This document shows positions 7,300 to 14,754 of a stretch of DNA of 64,000 bases, piece by piece. Position numbers and translations under genes: made by a program. Origin of the DNA: Mucilaginibacter ginsenosidivorax (GTDB taxonomy: Bacteria; Bacteroidota; Bacteroidia; Sphingobacteriales; Sphingobacteriaceae); contig NZ_CP042437.1 in assembly GCF_007971525.1 (NCBI RefSeq), forward strand, positions 4,712,001-4,776,000, in the 5' to 3' direction. The notes beneath the pieces were generated by a model. That model worked only from the letters and a program-made list of their open reading frames with translations. It did no database searches and was not told the origin of the DNA. How positions within the stretch are numbered: the first letter of the stretch is position 1; the number at the start of each line of letters is the position of its first letter.

Positions 7300-7370
7300 A
7301 CGGGAATAGTTCAACGGTAGAATAGAGGTCTCCAAAACCTTTGATCAGGGTTCGAATCCTTGTTCCCGTG
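7300..7370 (+). tRNA. tRNA-Trp (anticodon CCA)
   Basis: Acceptor arms ACGGGAA/TTCCCGT pair perfectly, the anticodon loop CTCCAAA contains CCA, and the T-arm has GGTTCGAATCC. It is placed 17 bases before secE, an order seen widely in bacteria. Confidence 0.97.
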
Positions 7371-7387
7371 CATAAGCAAAGTTTAAA

Positions 7388-7582
7388 ATGGCTAACGTAA
7401 TTGAATATATTAAAGAATCATACATCGAGTTAACTGAGAAGGTAACCTGGCCAACCTGGCGTGAGTTGCAAAGCAGTGCCATATTGGTATTGGTTGCTGC
7501 AATTATCATTGCCATGGTTATTTTAGGTATGGACCAGATCATAGCTTATTTGCTTAAAGCATTTTATAGTTCACTTACATAA
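7388..7582 (+). CDS. secE: Preprotein translocase subunit SecE
   Basis: The 64-residue product has an amphipathic N-terminal helix with the conserved LTEKVTWPTWRELQ segment (about 15-28) and one C-terminal transmembrane helix (about 31-55), the minimal SecE form of most bacteria. It clamps the SecY channel in the inner membrane. It is followed 16 bases later by nusG, the classic secE-nusG pair, and is preceded by tRNA-Trp on the same strand. Confidence 0.96.
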   Translation: MANVIEYIKESYIELTEKVTWPTWRELQSSAILVLVAAIIIAMVILGMDQIIAYLLKAFYSSLT

Positions 7583-7598
7583 TATTTAGGAGATAGCG

Positions 7599-8141
7599 AT
7601 GAGTGATCAATTGAAGTGGTATGTAGTTAGGGCCATAAGTGGTAAAGAAAAAAAGGTTAAACAATATATAGATGCCGAAATTAGTCGTTTGGGCATTACC
7701 CATTTGGTGCCACAGGTATTAATACCAACAGAAAAGTATTACCAAATGCGCGATGGAAAAAAGATTGCTAAAGAGCGTAACTACTTTCCTGGCTATGTAT
7801 TGATGGAAGCCGTATTAGATGGCGAAACCGAACACATCATCAAGAATATAAACAGTGTTATAGGATTTTTAGGCGATAAAGCCGGTAATGCTATCCCACT
7901 GCGCCAAGCCGAAGTTAACCGTATTTTAGGTAAGGTTGATGAAATGAGTGCCCAGGGCGAAACAATGAACGTACCTTACTACATAGGCGAAAACGTAAAA
8001 GTAATGGACGGACCTTTCAATGGCTTCAGCGGTGTTATCGAAGAAGTTAACGAAGAGAAAAAGAAATTAAAAGTTATGGTAAAGATATTCGGGCGCCGTA
8101 CGCCGCTTGAATTGAATTACATGCAGGTAGAGAAAGAATAA
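7599..8141 (+). CDS. nusG: Transcription termination/antitermination factor NusG
   Basis: The 180-residue protein has an N-terminal NGN domain (LKWYVVRAISGKEKKVKQYI at 5-24, PGYVLMEAVLD near 67-77) and a C-terminal KOW domain (GPFNGFSGVIEEVN, about 130-143). It binds RNA polymerase and couples it to ribosomes or Rho. The ATG at 7599 is preceded by AGGAG at 7588-7592, one of several SD-like sites in this block. It lies between secE and rplK. The spacer to rplK is a fold-back repeat. Confidence 0.96.
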   Translation: MSDQLKWYVVRAISGKEKKVKQYIDAEISRLGITHLVPQVLIPTEKYYQMRDGKKIAKERNYFPGYVLMEAVLDGETEHIIKNINSVIGFLGDKAGNAIPLRQAEVNRILGKVDEMSAQGETMNVPYYIGENVKVMDGPFNGFSGVIEEVNEEKKKLKVMVKIFGRRTPLELNYMQVEKE

Positions 8142-8263
8142 TTATTGAATTACTGATTTATTGAATTATTGATTTATCAGTTGGATATAGTTTAAAAAAT
8201 ATAAGTGGCTTTTTAATTGGGTAAGCTGAAATCAATAATTCACTAATTCAATAATTCAGTCAT
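8142..8263. repeat. Fold-back spacer between nusG and rplK
   Basis: The left arm (8142-8180) repeats TTGAATTA/TGATTTAT words, and the right arm (8225-8263) carries their complements (AATCAATAATTCACTAATTCAATAATTC). The whole spacer would form a long AU-rich hairpin. Confidence 0.8.
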
Positions 8264-8329
8264 TAAAAGTCCTTAAATGTTACTTAGCTTCCACTTACTA
8301 ACATTGAGTTATAATTAAAGTAAATTAAA

Positions 8330-8770
8330 ATGGCAAAAGAGATCGGTGCAATGGTAAAGCTGCAGGTTAAAGGCGGCGCCGCAAACCCATCACCTCCAAT
8401 TGGCCCTGCATTGGGTGCAAAAGGTGTGAACATCATGGAGTTTTGCAAGCAATTTAATGCACGTACCCAGGATAAAGCTGGAAAAGTGTTGCCTGTTTTG
8501 ATTACTGTTTATGTTGACAAATCTTTCGAATTTATCATCAAAACCCCTCCTGTTGCAATCCAGTTATTGGAAGTTACAGGTTTAAAAAGTGGTTCGGCTG
8601 AACCCAACCGTAAAAAAGTTGCCAATGTAAATTGGGAGCAGGTTGAAACTATAGCCAAAGATAAAATGGTAGATTTAAATGCATTTACTGTAGAATCAGC
8701 CATGAAAATGGTGGCAGGTACTGCCCGTAGTATGGGAATCACCGTATCAGGTACGGCTCCCTGGAACTAA
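8330..8770 (+). CDS. rplK: 50S ribosomal protein uL11
   Basis: The 146-residue protein is a standard uL11. Its N-terminal domain carries the Pro-rich VKGGAANPSPPIGPALG segment (about 14-30) that contacts translation factors and the thiostrepton region, and its C-terminal RNA-binding domain ends in GTARSMGITVSG. It forms the base of the L7/L12 stalk on 23S rRNA. It is first in the rplK-rplA-rplJ-rplL order. Start and length match the family. Confidence 0.98.
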   Translation: MAKEIGAMVKLQVKGGAANPSPPIGPALGAKGVNIMEFCKQFNARTQDKAGKVLPVLITVYVDKSFEFIIKTPPVAIQLLEVTGLKSGSAEPNRKKVANVNWEQVETIAKDKMVDLNAFTVESAMKMVAGTARSMGITVSGTAPWN

Positions 8771-8773
8771 ATT

Positions 8774-8918
8774 GATTTCGGATTTCGGATTTTCGATTTC
8801 GGATTTTTAAAATCTTAAATCTCAAAATCTCAAATTTCAGATCAAAAATTAACGTTTCGATGGAGGACGGCGATAACGGAGAATTAAATCCGAAATCTAA
8901 CATCCGAAATCCGAAATA
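8774..8918. repeat. Fold-back spacer between rplK and rplA
   Basis: GATTTCGGATTTCGGATTTTC-type words (8774-8807) are mirrored by AAATCCGAAATC...ATCCGAAATCCGAAAT (8886-8918). The middle is a short non-repetitive segment with GGAGGACGG. I see no ORF in it. Confidence 0.8.
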
Positions 8919-8950
8919 AACAAGAATTTATACAAAATCAGTTTAAGACA

Positions 8951-9649
8951 GTGGCTAGATTAACAAAAAATCAAAAAGCGGCACTCTCCAAAATTGAGGC
9001 AAACAAATCGTATTCATTAGAAGCTGCATCAGCTTTGGTAAAGGAATTAACCTTAACTAAATTTGATTCATCAGTTGATATAGACGTTCGTTTAGGTGTT
9101 GACCCGCGTAAAGCCAATCAAATGGTACGTGGTATAGCAACATTACCTCATGGAACCGGTAAAACTGTACGTGTATTGGTGCTTTGTACTCCTGACAAGG
9201 AACAAGAAGCTAAAGATGCAGGTGCGGATTACGTAGGTTTGGATGAATATATTGCCAAGATTGAAGGCGGATGGACTGACGTTGATATTATCATCACTAT
9301 GCCAAGCGTAATGGCTAAGGTAGGTCGTTTGGGTAGAATTTTAGGCCCGCGTAACCTTATGCCAAACCCTAAATCAGGAACAGTAACTCCAGAAGTTGGA
9401 AAAGCTGTAACTGAGGTAAAAGGCGGTAAAATCGACTTCAAAGTTGATAAAACAGGTATCATCCATACCTCAATAGGAAAAGCATCATTCCCTGCAGATA
9501 AAATTTATGAGAATGCATTAGAAGTATTGCAAACTATCTCAAAATTAAAACCGTCGGCAGCAAAAGGAACATATTTCAAGAGCATTCACATCTCTTCAAC
9601 CATGTCTCCTGGAATAACAGTTGAAACTAAATCAGTAGCGGGGATCTAA
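8951..9649 (+). CDS. rplA: 50S ribosomal protein uL1
   Basis: The 232-residue product is uL1. It shows the RLTKNQKAALSKIEANKSY start, the domain-II GRLGRILGPRNLMPNPKSGTV signature (about 123-143) and the C-terminal TMSPGITVE. It forms the mobile L1 stalk near the E site and in many bacteria also represses its own operon mRNA. The start is GTG at 8951. No upstream in-frame ATG exists and the sequence aligns to the family from there. It ends two bases before rplJ. Confidence 0.97.
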   Translation: MARLTKNQKAALSKIEANKSYSLEAASALVKELTLTKFDSSVDIDVRLGVDPRKANQMVRGIATLPHGTGKTVRVLVLCTPDKEQEAKDAGADYVGLDEYIAKIEGGWTDVDIIITMPSVMAKVGRLGRILGPRNLMPNPKSGTVTPEVGKAVTEVKGGKIDFKVDKTGIIHTSIGKASFPADKIYENALEVLQTISKLKPSAAKGTYFKSIHISSTMSPGITVETKSVAGI

Positions 9650-9651
9650 TC

Positions 9652-10170
9652 ATGAATAAAGAAGAAAAATACGACCTTGTTCTTGCCCTTACTGAGCAAA
9701 TGAAAGAGTACGGTAATTTCTATATTACTGATACCTCTAATTTAACAGTTGCAAAGATCAATGATATCCGTCGTCAGTGTTTCCAAAGCGAAATCACGAT
9801 GAAAGTGGCAAAAAATAGCTTGATTAAAAAAGCTATGGAAGCTGCAGGTGGCGATTACACTCCAATATTTGATGTATTAAAAGGTTCATCATCAATCCTT
9901 TTTTCAAAATCAGCAACTGCTCCGGCAAAGTTGATTAAACAATTAAGGAAAAAAAGTGACAAACCGATTTTAAAAGCAGCTTATATTGATTCAGCAATAT
10001 TTATTGGCGACAACCAGATCGATACGTTGATCAAGTTGAAATCAAAAGAGCAGCTGATAGGCGAAGTTATCGGATTATTGCAATCACCAGCCAAGAATGT
10101 TATTTCTGCACTGCAATCAGGCGGAAATACTATCGCAGGTTTGGTAAAAACATTACAAGAAAGAGGTTAA
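9652..10170 (+). CDS. rplJ: 50S ribosomal protein uL10
   Basis: The 172-residue protein is uL10, the arm that anchors L7/L12 dimers to the ribosome. It has an RNA-binding N-terminal domain (FYITDTSNLTVAKINDIRRQC, about 23-43) and a helical C-terminal L12-binding tail (SPAKNVISALQSGG... VKTLQERG). The ATG at 9652 lies two bases after the rplA stop, suggesting coupled translation. rplL follows after 63 bases. Confidence 0.97.
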   Translation: MNKEEKYDLVLALTEQMKEYGNFYITDTSNLTVAKINDIRRQCFQSEITMKVAKNSLIKKAMEAAGGDYTPIFDVLKGSSSILFSKSATAPAKLIKQLRKKSDKPILKAAYIDSAIFIGDNQIDTLIKLKSKEQLIGEVIGLLQSPAKNVISALQSGGNTIAGLVKTLQERG

Positions 10171-10233
10171 CTAACACCTCATTAAAGTTAGATAACAATA
10201 AACAAAAAGCATTAAAAGTAAAATTTAAATAAA

Positions 10234-10617
10234 ATGGCGGATTTAAAAGCGTTTGCTGAACAGTTGGTAAACTTAACAGTAAAGGAAGTAAACGAATTAG
10301 CTCAGATCTTAAAAGATGAGTATGGTATTGAGCCTGCTGCTGCAGCTGTTGCTGTTGCTGCTGCTCCGGCTGGTGGCGATGACGCTCCTGCTGCTGAAGC
10401 AGTACAAACTGCATTTGACGTTATCCTGAAAGAAGCAGGTGGCGCTAAATTAGCGGTTGTTAAATTAGTAAAAGACTTAACCGGCTTAGGTTTGAAAGAA
10501 GCTAAAGATCTTGTTGACGGTGCACCTAAAGAAGTTAAAACTGGTGTAACTAAAGAAGAAGCTGAATCTTTGAAAAAACAATTAGAAGAAGCTGGAGCAG
10601 TAGTTGAGGTTAAATAA
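10234..10617 (+). CDS. rplL: 50S ribosomal protein bL12 (L7/L12)
   Basis: The 127-residue protein has the N-terminal dimerisation helix hairpin (MADLKAFAEQLVNLTVKEVN), an Ala-rich flexible hinge (about 33-52) and the conserved C-terminal factor-binding domain (KLAVVKLVKDLTGLGLKEAKDLVD). Multiple copies on L10 recruit translation GTPases. Codon use is strongly biased. The hinge DNA is GCT/GCA-rich, which creates a false Gln/Leu frame on the other strand. A hairpin and a fold-back spacer lie between it and rpoB. Confidence 0.98.
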   Translation: MADLKAFAEQLVNLTVKEVNELAQILKDEYGIEPAAAAVAVAAAPAGGDDAPAAEAVQTAFDVILKEAGGAKLAVVKLVKDLTGLGLKEAKDLVDGAPKEVKTGVTKEEAESLKKQLEEAGAVVEVK

Positions 10618-10641
10618 GTTAACCCAATAAAATATAGCATG

Positions 10642-10669
10642 AGACTCCGACCTATTTTGGTCGGGGTCT
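10642..10669 (+). terminator. Strong hairpin after rplL, possible rpoBC attenuator
   Basis: AGACTCCGACC (10642-10652) pairs with GGTCGGGGTCT (10659-10669) with one wobble and a TATTTT loop. Only a short U-poor tail follows, so it may act as a partial terminator setting the rpl:rpo ratio, or as an RNA-processing site. Confidence 0.6.
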
Positions 10670-10689
10670 ATTGCTGTTTATAAAGGTTT

Positions 10690-10805
10690 GGATTGAGAAG
10701 ATAATAGATATGAGATTTGAGATACGAGACTTTGCCAATTTTTGTAATTGCTAAGTCTTTAAAACATCAACTCGATCTCAAATCTCACATCTCAAATCTC
10801 ACATC
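10690..10805. repeat. Fold-back spacer before rpoB
   Basis: GAGATTTGAGATACGAGAC-type words (10690-10729) face ATCTCAAATCTCACATCTCAAATC (about 10771-10805). Same design as the neighbouring spacers but with a different word. Confidence 0.78.
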
Positions 10806-10841
10806 TACAAAAGTTTATTAATAAACTAAAAATTAAACACC

Positions 10842-13800
10842 TTGGCAAACAACATTAATCAAAGAGTAAACTTTGCAACCAGTAGAAAGGTACTTGATTA
10901 CCCCGATTTCCTGGATGTTCAGTTACAATCTTTCCAGGAATTTTTTCAATTGGAAACCACCTCAGACAACCGCTATAAAGAAGGTTTGTTTAAAGTGTTT
11001 GCTGAAAATTTTCCGATCTCGGATTCAAGGAACATCTTCGTTTTAGAGTTTCTGGATTACTTTATTGATCCGCCACGTTATGATATACAAGAGTGTATCG
11101 AGCGCGGATTAACTTATAGCGTACCATTAAAAGCCAAGCTTCGCCTGTCATGTAACGATGAAGAGCACGAAGATTTTGAAACAATTGTACAAGACGTTTA
11201 TTTGGGCACAATCCCTTACATGACGCCTAAAGGTACATTTGTTATTAACGGTGCCGAACGTGTAATTGTATCGCAGTTACACCGTTCACCTGGTGTATTC
11301 TTTGGCCAAAGCCGCCACACCAACGGTACAAAATTATACTCTGCCCGTGTTATTCCTTTCAAGGGTTCATGGATTGAGTTTGCTACAGACGTTAACAACG
11401 TGATGTACGCTTATATCGACCGTAAAAAGAAATTCCCGGTTACCACGTTGCTGCGTGCCATTGGTTATGACTCTGATAAGGACATTTTAGAGTTATTTGA
11501 ACTGGCCGACGAAGTAAAGGTTAGCAAATCGGGCCTGAAGAAATTCATTGGCCGTAAGCTTGCTGCAAGGGTACTCAAAAAATGGGTAGAAGATTTTGTG
11601 GACGAGGATACCGGTGAAGTGGTATCTATCGACCGTAACGAAATTATCCTTGAGCGTGAAACTGTATTAGAAGATGACCATATTGATATGATCATTGATG
11701 CTGGCGTTAAAACCATCATCCTGAACAAGGAAGATGCTTCAACCAGCGGTGATTATACTATTATATATAACACTTTACAAAAGGATACTTCAAACTCCGA
11801 GAAAGAAGCGGTGGAGCATATCTATCGTCAATTACGTAACGCCGAACCACCTGATGAGGAAACTGCACGTGGTATCATCGATCGTTTGTTCTTCTCGGAT
11901 AAAAGATATGACCTGGGCGATGTGGGCCGCTACCGCATCAACCGCAAGTTGAAATTAAATACCTCTGATGAAACTAAGGTATTAACCAAGCAGGATATTA
12001 TCGCCATCGTAAAATACTTGATCAAACTGATCAACTCAAAAGCCGAGGTGGATGATATTGATCACTTGTCAAACCGTCGTGTTCGTACAGTTGGCGAGCA
12101 ATTATATGCCCAGTTTGGTGTTGGTTTGGCCCGTATGGCCCGTACCATCCGTGAGCGTATGAACATCCGCGACAACGAGGTATTTACACCAACCGATCTG
12201 ATCAACGCGCGTACACTATCATCTGTGATCAACTCGTTCTTCGGAACTAACCAGTTATCACAGTTTATGGACCAAACCAACCCACTGGCAGAGATCACGC
12301 ACAAGCGTCGTCTGTCAGCCCTTGGGCCCGGTGGTCTGTCACGTGAGCGTGCGGGTTTCGAGGTTCGTGACGTACACTATACCCACTACGGTAGGTTATG
12401 TACCATCGAAACTCCGGAAGGACCAAACATTGGTTTGATTTCGTCGCTTTGCGTACACGCCAAAATCAATAATTTAGGCTTTATCGAAACTCCGTACAAA
12501 CGTGTGGTTGAAGGTAAAGTGCAGGTTCAGGAGCCGGTTATCTATTTATCGGCCGAAGATGAAGATGGTAAAACAATTGGCCAGGCAAACGCGCATTATG
12601 ATGATAATGGTGTATTTGCTTTACCGAAAGTAAAAGCCCGTTTTGAAGGTGACTTCCCGATTATTGATCCGGAGAAACTTGATTTAATGGATATTGCGCC
12701 AAACCAGATCACTTCTATCGCGGCTTCGCTGATTCCGTTCCTAGAACATGATGATGCTAACCGTGCCTTGATGGGTTCAAACATGCAACGCCAGGCTGTA
12801 CCTTTGTTACGCCCTGAAGCGCCAATTGTTGGTACCGGTTTGGAAGGTCGTGTGGCTAAAGATTCACGTACACTAATCAATGCCGAAGGCGATGGTGTGG
12901 TTGAATATGTAGATGCTAACGAAATCCGTATTAAATATGACCGTAACGAGCTTGACCGCCTGATATCTTTTGATGGCGATTCAAAAAGCTACCGTTTAAC
13001 CAAGTTTAAGAAAACCAACCAAAGTACTACGATGAACCTTAAGCCAATTGTTAAAAAAGGCCAAAGGGTATCAAAAGGCGAGGTGCTTTGCGAAGGTTAC
13101 GCAACACAGGCAGGCGAGCTTGCCCTGGGCCGTAACTTAAAAGTGGCTTTCATGCCTTGGCAAGGTTACAACTTTGAGGATGCTATCGTGATCTCCGAGC
13201 GCGTTGTATCGCAGGATATTTTCACTTCGCTTCACGTTGAAGAATTTGAATTGGAAGTACGTGATACCAAACGTGGCGAAGAAGAATTAACACCAGATAT
13301 CCCTAACGTATCAGAAGAAGCTACTAAGGACCTTGACGAAGACGGTATTATCCGTGTTGGTGCCGAGGTTAAAGAAGGCGATATCCTGATTGGTAAGATT
13401 ACTCCGAAAGGCGAATCTGACCCATCACCGGAAGAAAAACTGTTACGCGCCATTTTTGGTGATAAAGCTGGTGATGTTAAGGATGCATCTCTAAAGACTC
13501 CACCTTCAATTGCAGGTGTGGTTATAGATACCAAATTGTTTAGCCGTGCCAAGAAAACGTCGAAAGCCGAAGAAAAAGCACAGTTGGAGAAATTGGATAA
13601 CAAACATGATAAAGCAGTAAAAGACCTTAAAAACACTTTGATTGAAAAGTTATTTGAGATTGTGAACGGCAAAACATCACAAGGTGTTTACAACGTTTAC
13701 AAAGAGCTTCATGTACCTAAAGGTGTTAAATTCACCCAGAAAATTTTAGTTGAACTTAATTACGAAAACATTAACCCAACTAAATGGACTACTGATGATG

Positions 13801-14645
13801 ATAAAAACGACCAGATAAAAACCTTACTTCATAACTACAACATCAAAGTTAATGAGGAATTAGGTGCTTACCGTCGTGATAAATTTGCTATCAGCGTGGG
13901 CGATGAGTTACCATCTGGTATTGTTCAAATGGCTAAAGTTTACATCGCTAAAAAGCGTAAGCTTAAAGTAGGTGATAAAATGGCCGGTCGTCACGGTAAT
14001 AAAGGTATTGTTGCACGTATTGTACGTGATGAGGATATGCCTTTCCTTGAAGACGGAACACCGGTTGATATTGTGTTGAACCCGCTGGGTGTACCTTCAC
14101 GTATGAACTTAGGGCAGATATACGAAACCGTATTAGGTTGGGCAGGTAAAGAGTTAGGCATTAAATTCGCTACCCCAATTTTTGATGGTGCAAGCCATAC
14201 CGAAGTTGAGGAGTGGGTTAAAAAAGCAAACTTACCAGAATCTGGCCGTACCTATTTATACAATGGCTTAACTGGTGACAGATTTGACCAGCAGACCACA
14301 GTAGGTATTATATACATGCTGAAATTGGGTCACATGGTTGATGATAAGATGCACGCACGTTCTATCGGGCCATACTCATTAATTACACAACAACCATTGG
14401 GTGGTAAAGCCCAGTTTGGTGGTCAGCGTTTTGGTGAGATGGAGGTTTGGGCATTGGAAGCATTTGGTGCTGCCAATATTCTGCAAGAGATATTAACCGT
14501 TAAATCGGATGATGTTATCGGCCGTGCCAAAACTTATGAGGCTATTGTTAAAGGTGAAAACCTGCCAACACCATCAGTTCCTGAATCATTCAACGTATTG
14601 GTTCATGAGTTAAGAGGTTTAGGTTTAGATATCACGTTAGAATAA
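10842..14645 (+). CDS. rpoB: DNA-directed RNA polymerase subunit beta
   Basis: The 1267-residue protein is a complete beta subunit. It has the N-terminal protrusion and lobe, the rifampicin-pocket stretch around FMDQTNPLAEITHKRRLSALGPGG (about 477-500), the KPIVKKGQRVSKG and EDAIVISERVV segments, the GDKMAGRHGNKG motif, and the C-terminal GGQRFGEMEVWALEAFGA clamp segment. It starts at TTG 10842. No ATG is in frame upstream, and the start ANNINQRVNF is the usual Bacteroidota one. It is cotranscribed with rpoC across a fold-back spacer. The rifampicin-pocket residues look wild-type by eye. Confidence 0.99.
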   Translation: MANNINQRVNFATSRKVLDYPDFLDVQLQSFQEFFQLETTSDNRYKEGLFKVFAENFPISDSRNIFVLEFLDYFIDPPRYDIQECIERGLTYSVPLKAKLRLSCNDEEHEDFETIVQDVYLGTIPYMTPKGTFVINGAERVIVSQLHRSPGVFFGQSRHTNGTKLYSARVIPFKGSWIEFATDVNNVMYAYIDRKKKFPVTTLLRAIGYDSDKDILELFELADEVKVSKSGLKKFIGRKLAARVLKKWVEDFVDEDTGEVVSIDRNEIILERETVLEDDHIDMIIDAGVKTIILNKEDASTSGDYTIIYNTLQKDTSNSEKEAVEHIYRQLRNAEPPDEETARGIIDRLFFSDKRYDLGDVGRYRINRKLKLNTSDETKVLTKQDIIAIVKYLIKLINSKAEVDDIDHLSNRRVRTVGEQLYAQFGVGLARMARTIRERMNIRDNEVFTPTDLINARTLSSVINSFFGTNQLSQFMDQTNPLAEITHKRRLSALGPGGLSRERAGFEVRDVHYTHYGRLCTIETPEGPNIGLISSLCVHAKINNLGFIETPYKRVVEGKVQVQEPVIYLSAEDEDGKTIGQANAHYDDNGVFALPKVKARFEGDFPIIDPEKLDLMDIAPNQITSIAASLIPFLEHDDANRALMGSNMQRQAVPLLRPEAPIVGTGLEGRVAKDSRTLINAEGDGVVEYVDANEIRIKYDRNELDRLISFDGDSKSYRLTKFKKTNQSTTMNLKPIVKKGQRVSKGEVLCEGYATQAGELALGRNLKVAFMPWQGYNFEDAIVISERVVSQDIFTSLHVEEFELEVRDTKRGEEELTPDIPNVSEEATKDLDEDGIIRVGAEVKEGDILIGKITPKGESDPSPEEKLLRAIFGDKAGDVKDASLKTPPSIAGVVIDTKLFSRAKKTSKAEEKAQLEKLDNKHDKAVKDLKNTLIEKLFEIVNGKTSQGVYNVYKELHVPKGVKFTQKILVELNYENINPTKWTTDDDKNDQIKTLLHNYNIKVNEELGAYRRDKFAISVGDELPSGIVQMAKVYIAKKRKLKVGDKMAGRHGNKGIVARIVRDEDMPFLEDGTPVDIVLNPLGVPSRMNLGQIYETVLGWAGKELGIKFATPIFDGASHTEVEEWVKKANLPESGRTYLYNGLTGDRFDQQTTVGIIYMLKLGHMVDDKMHARSIGPYSLITQQPLGGKAQFGGQRFGEMEVWALEAFGAANILQEILTVKSDDVIGRAKTYEAIVKGENLPTPSVPESFNVLVHELRGLGLDITLE

Positions 14646-14738
14646 TTATTGAATTATTGAGGGATTGAATTATTGATTAATTCAGTCCTTCAGTAATTTC
14701 TGGAATTCGATAATTCAATAATTCATCCTTCAATAATT
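14646..14738. repeat. Fold-back spacer between rpoB and rpoC
   Basis: TTATTGAATTATTGAGGGATTG words (14646-14685) are mirrored by ATAATTCAATAATTCATCCTTCAATAATT (14709-14738). The hairpin lies directly upstream of the rpoC SD-like site. Confidence 0.8.
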
Positions 14739-14754
14739 AAAAACAAAGGAGACT

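Noticed and set aside
10130..10414. A Gln/Leu-rich minus-strand frame over rplL
   Set aside because: It is the complement of the Ala-rich hinge codons of L7/L12.
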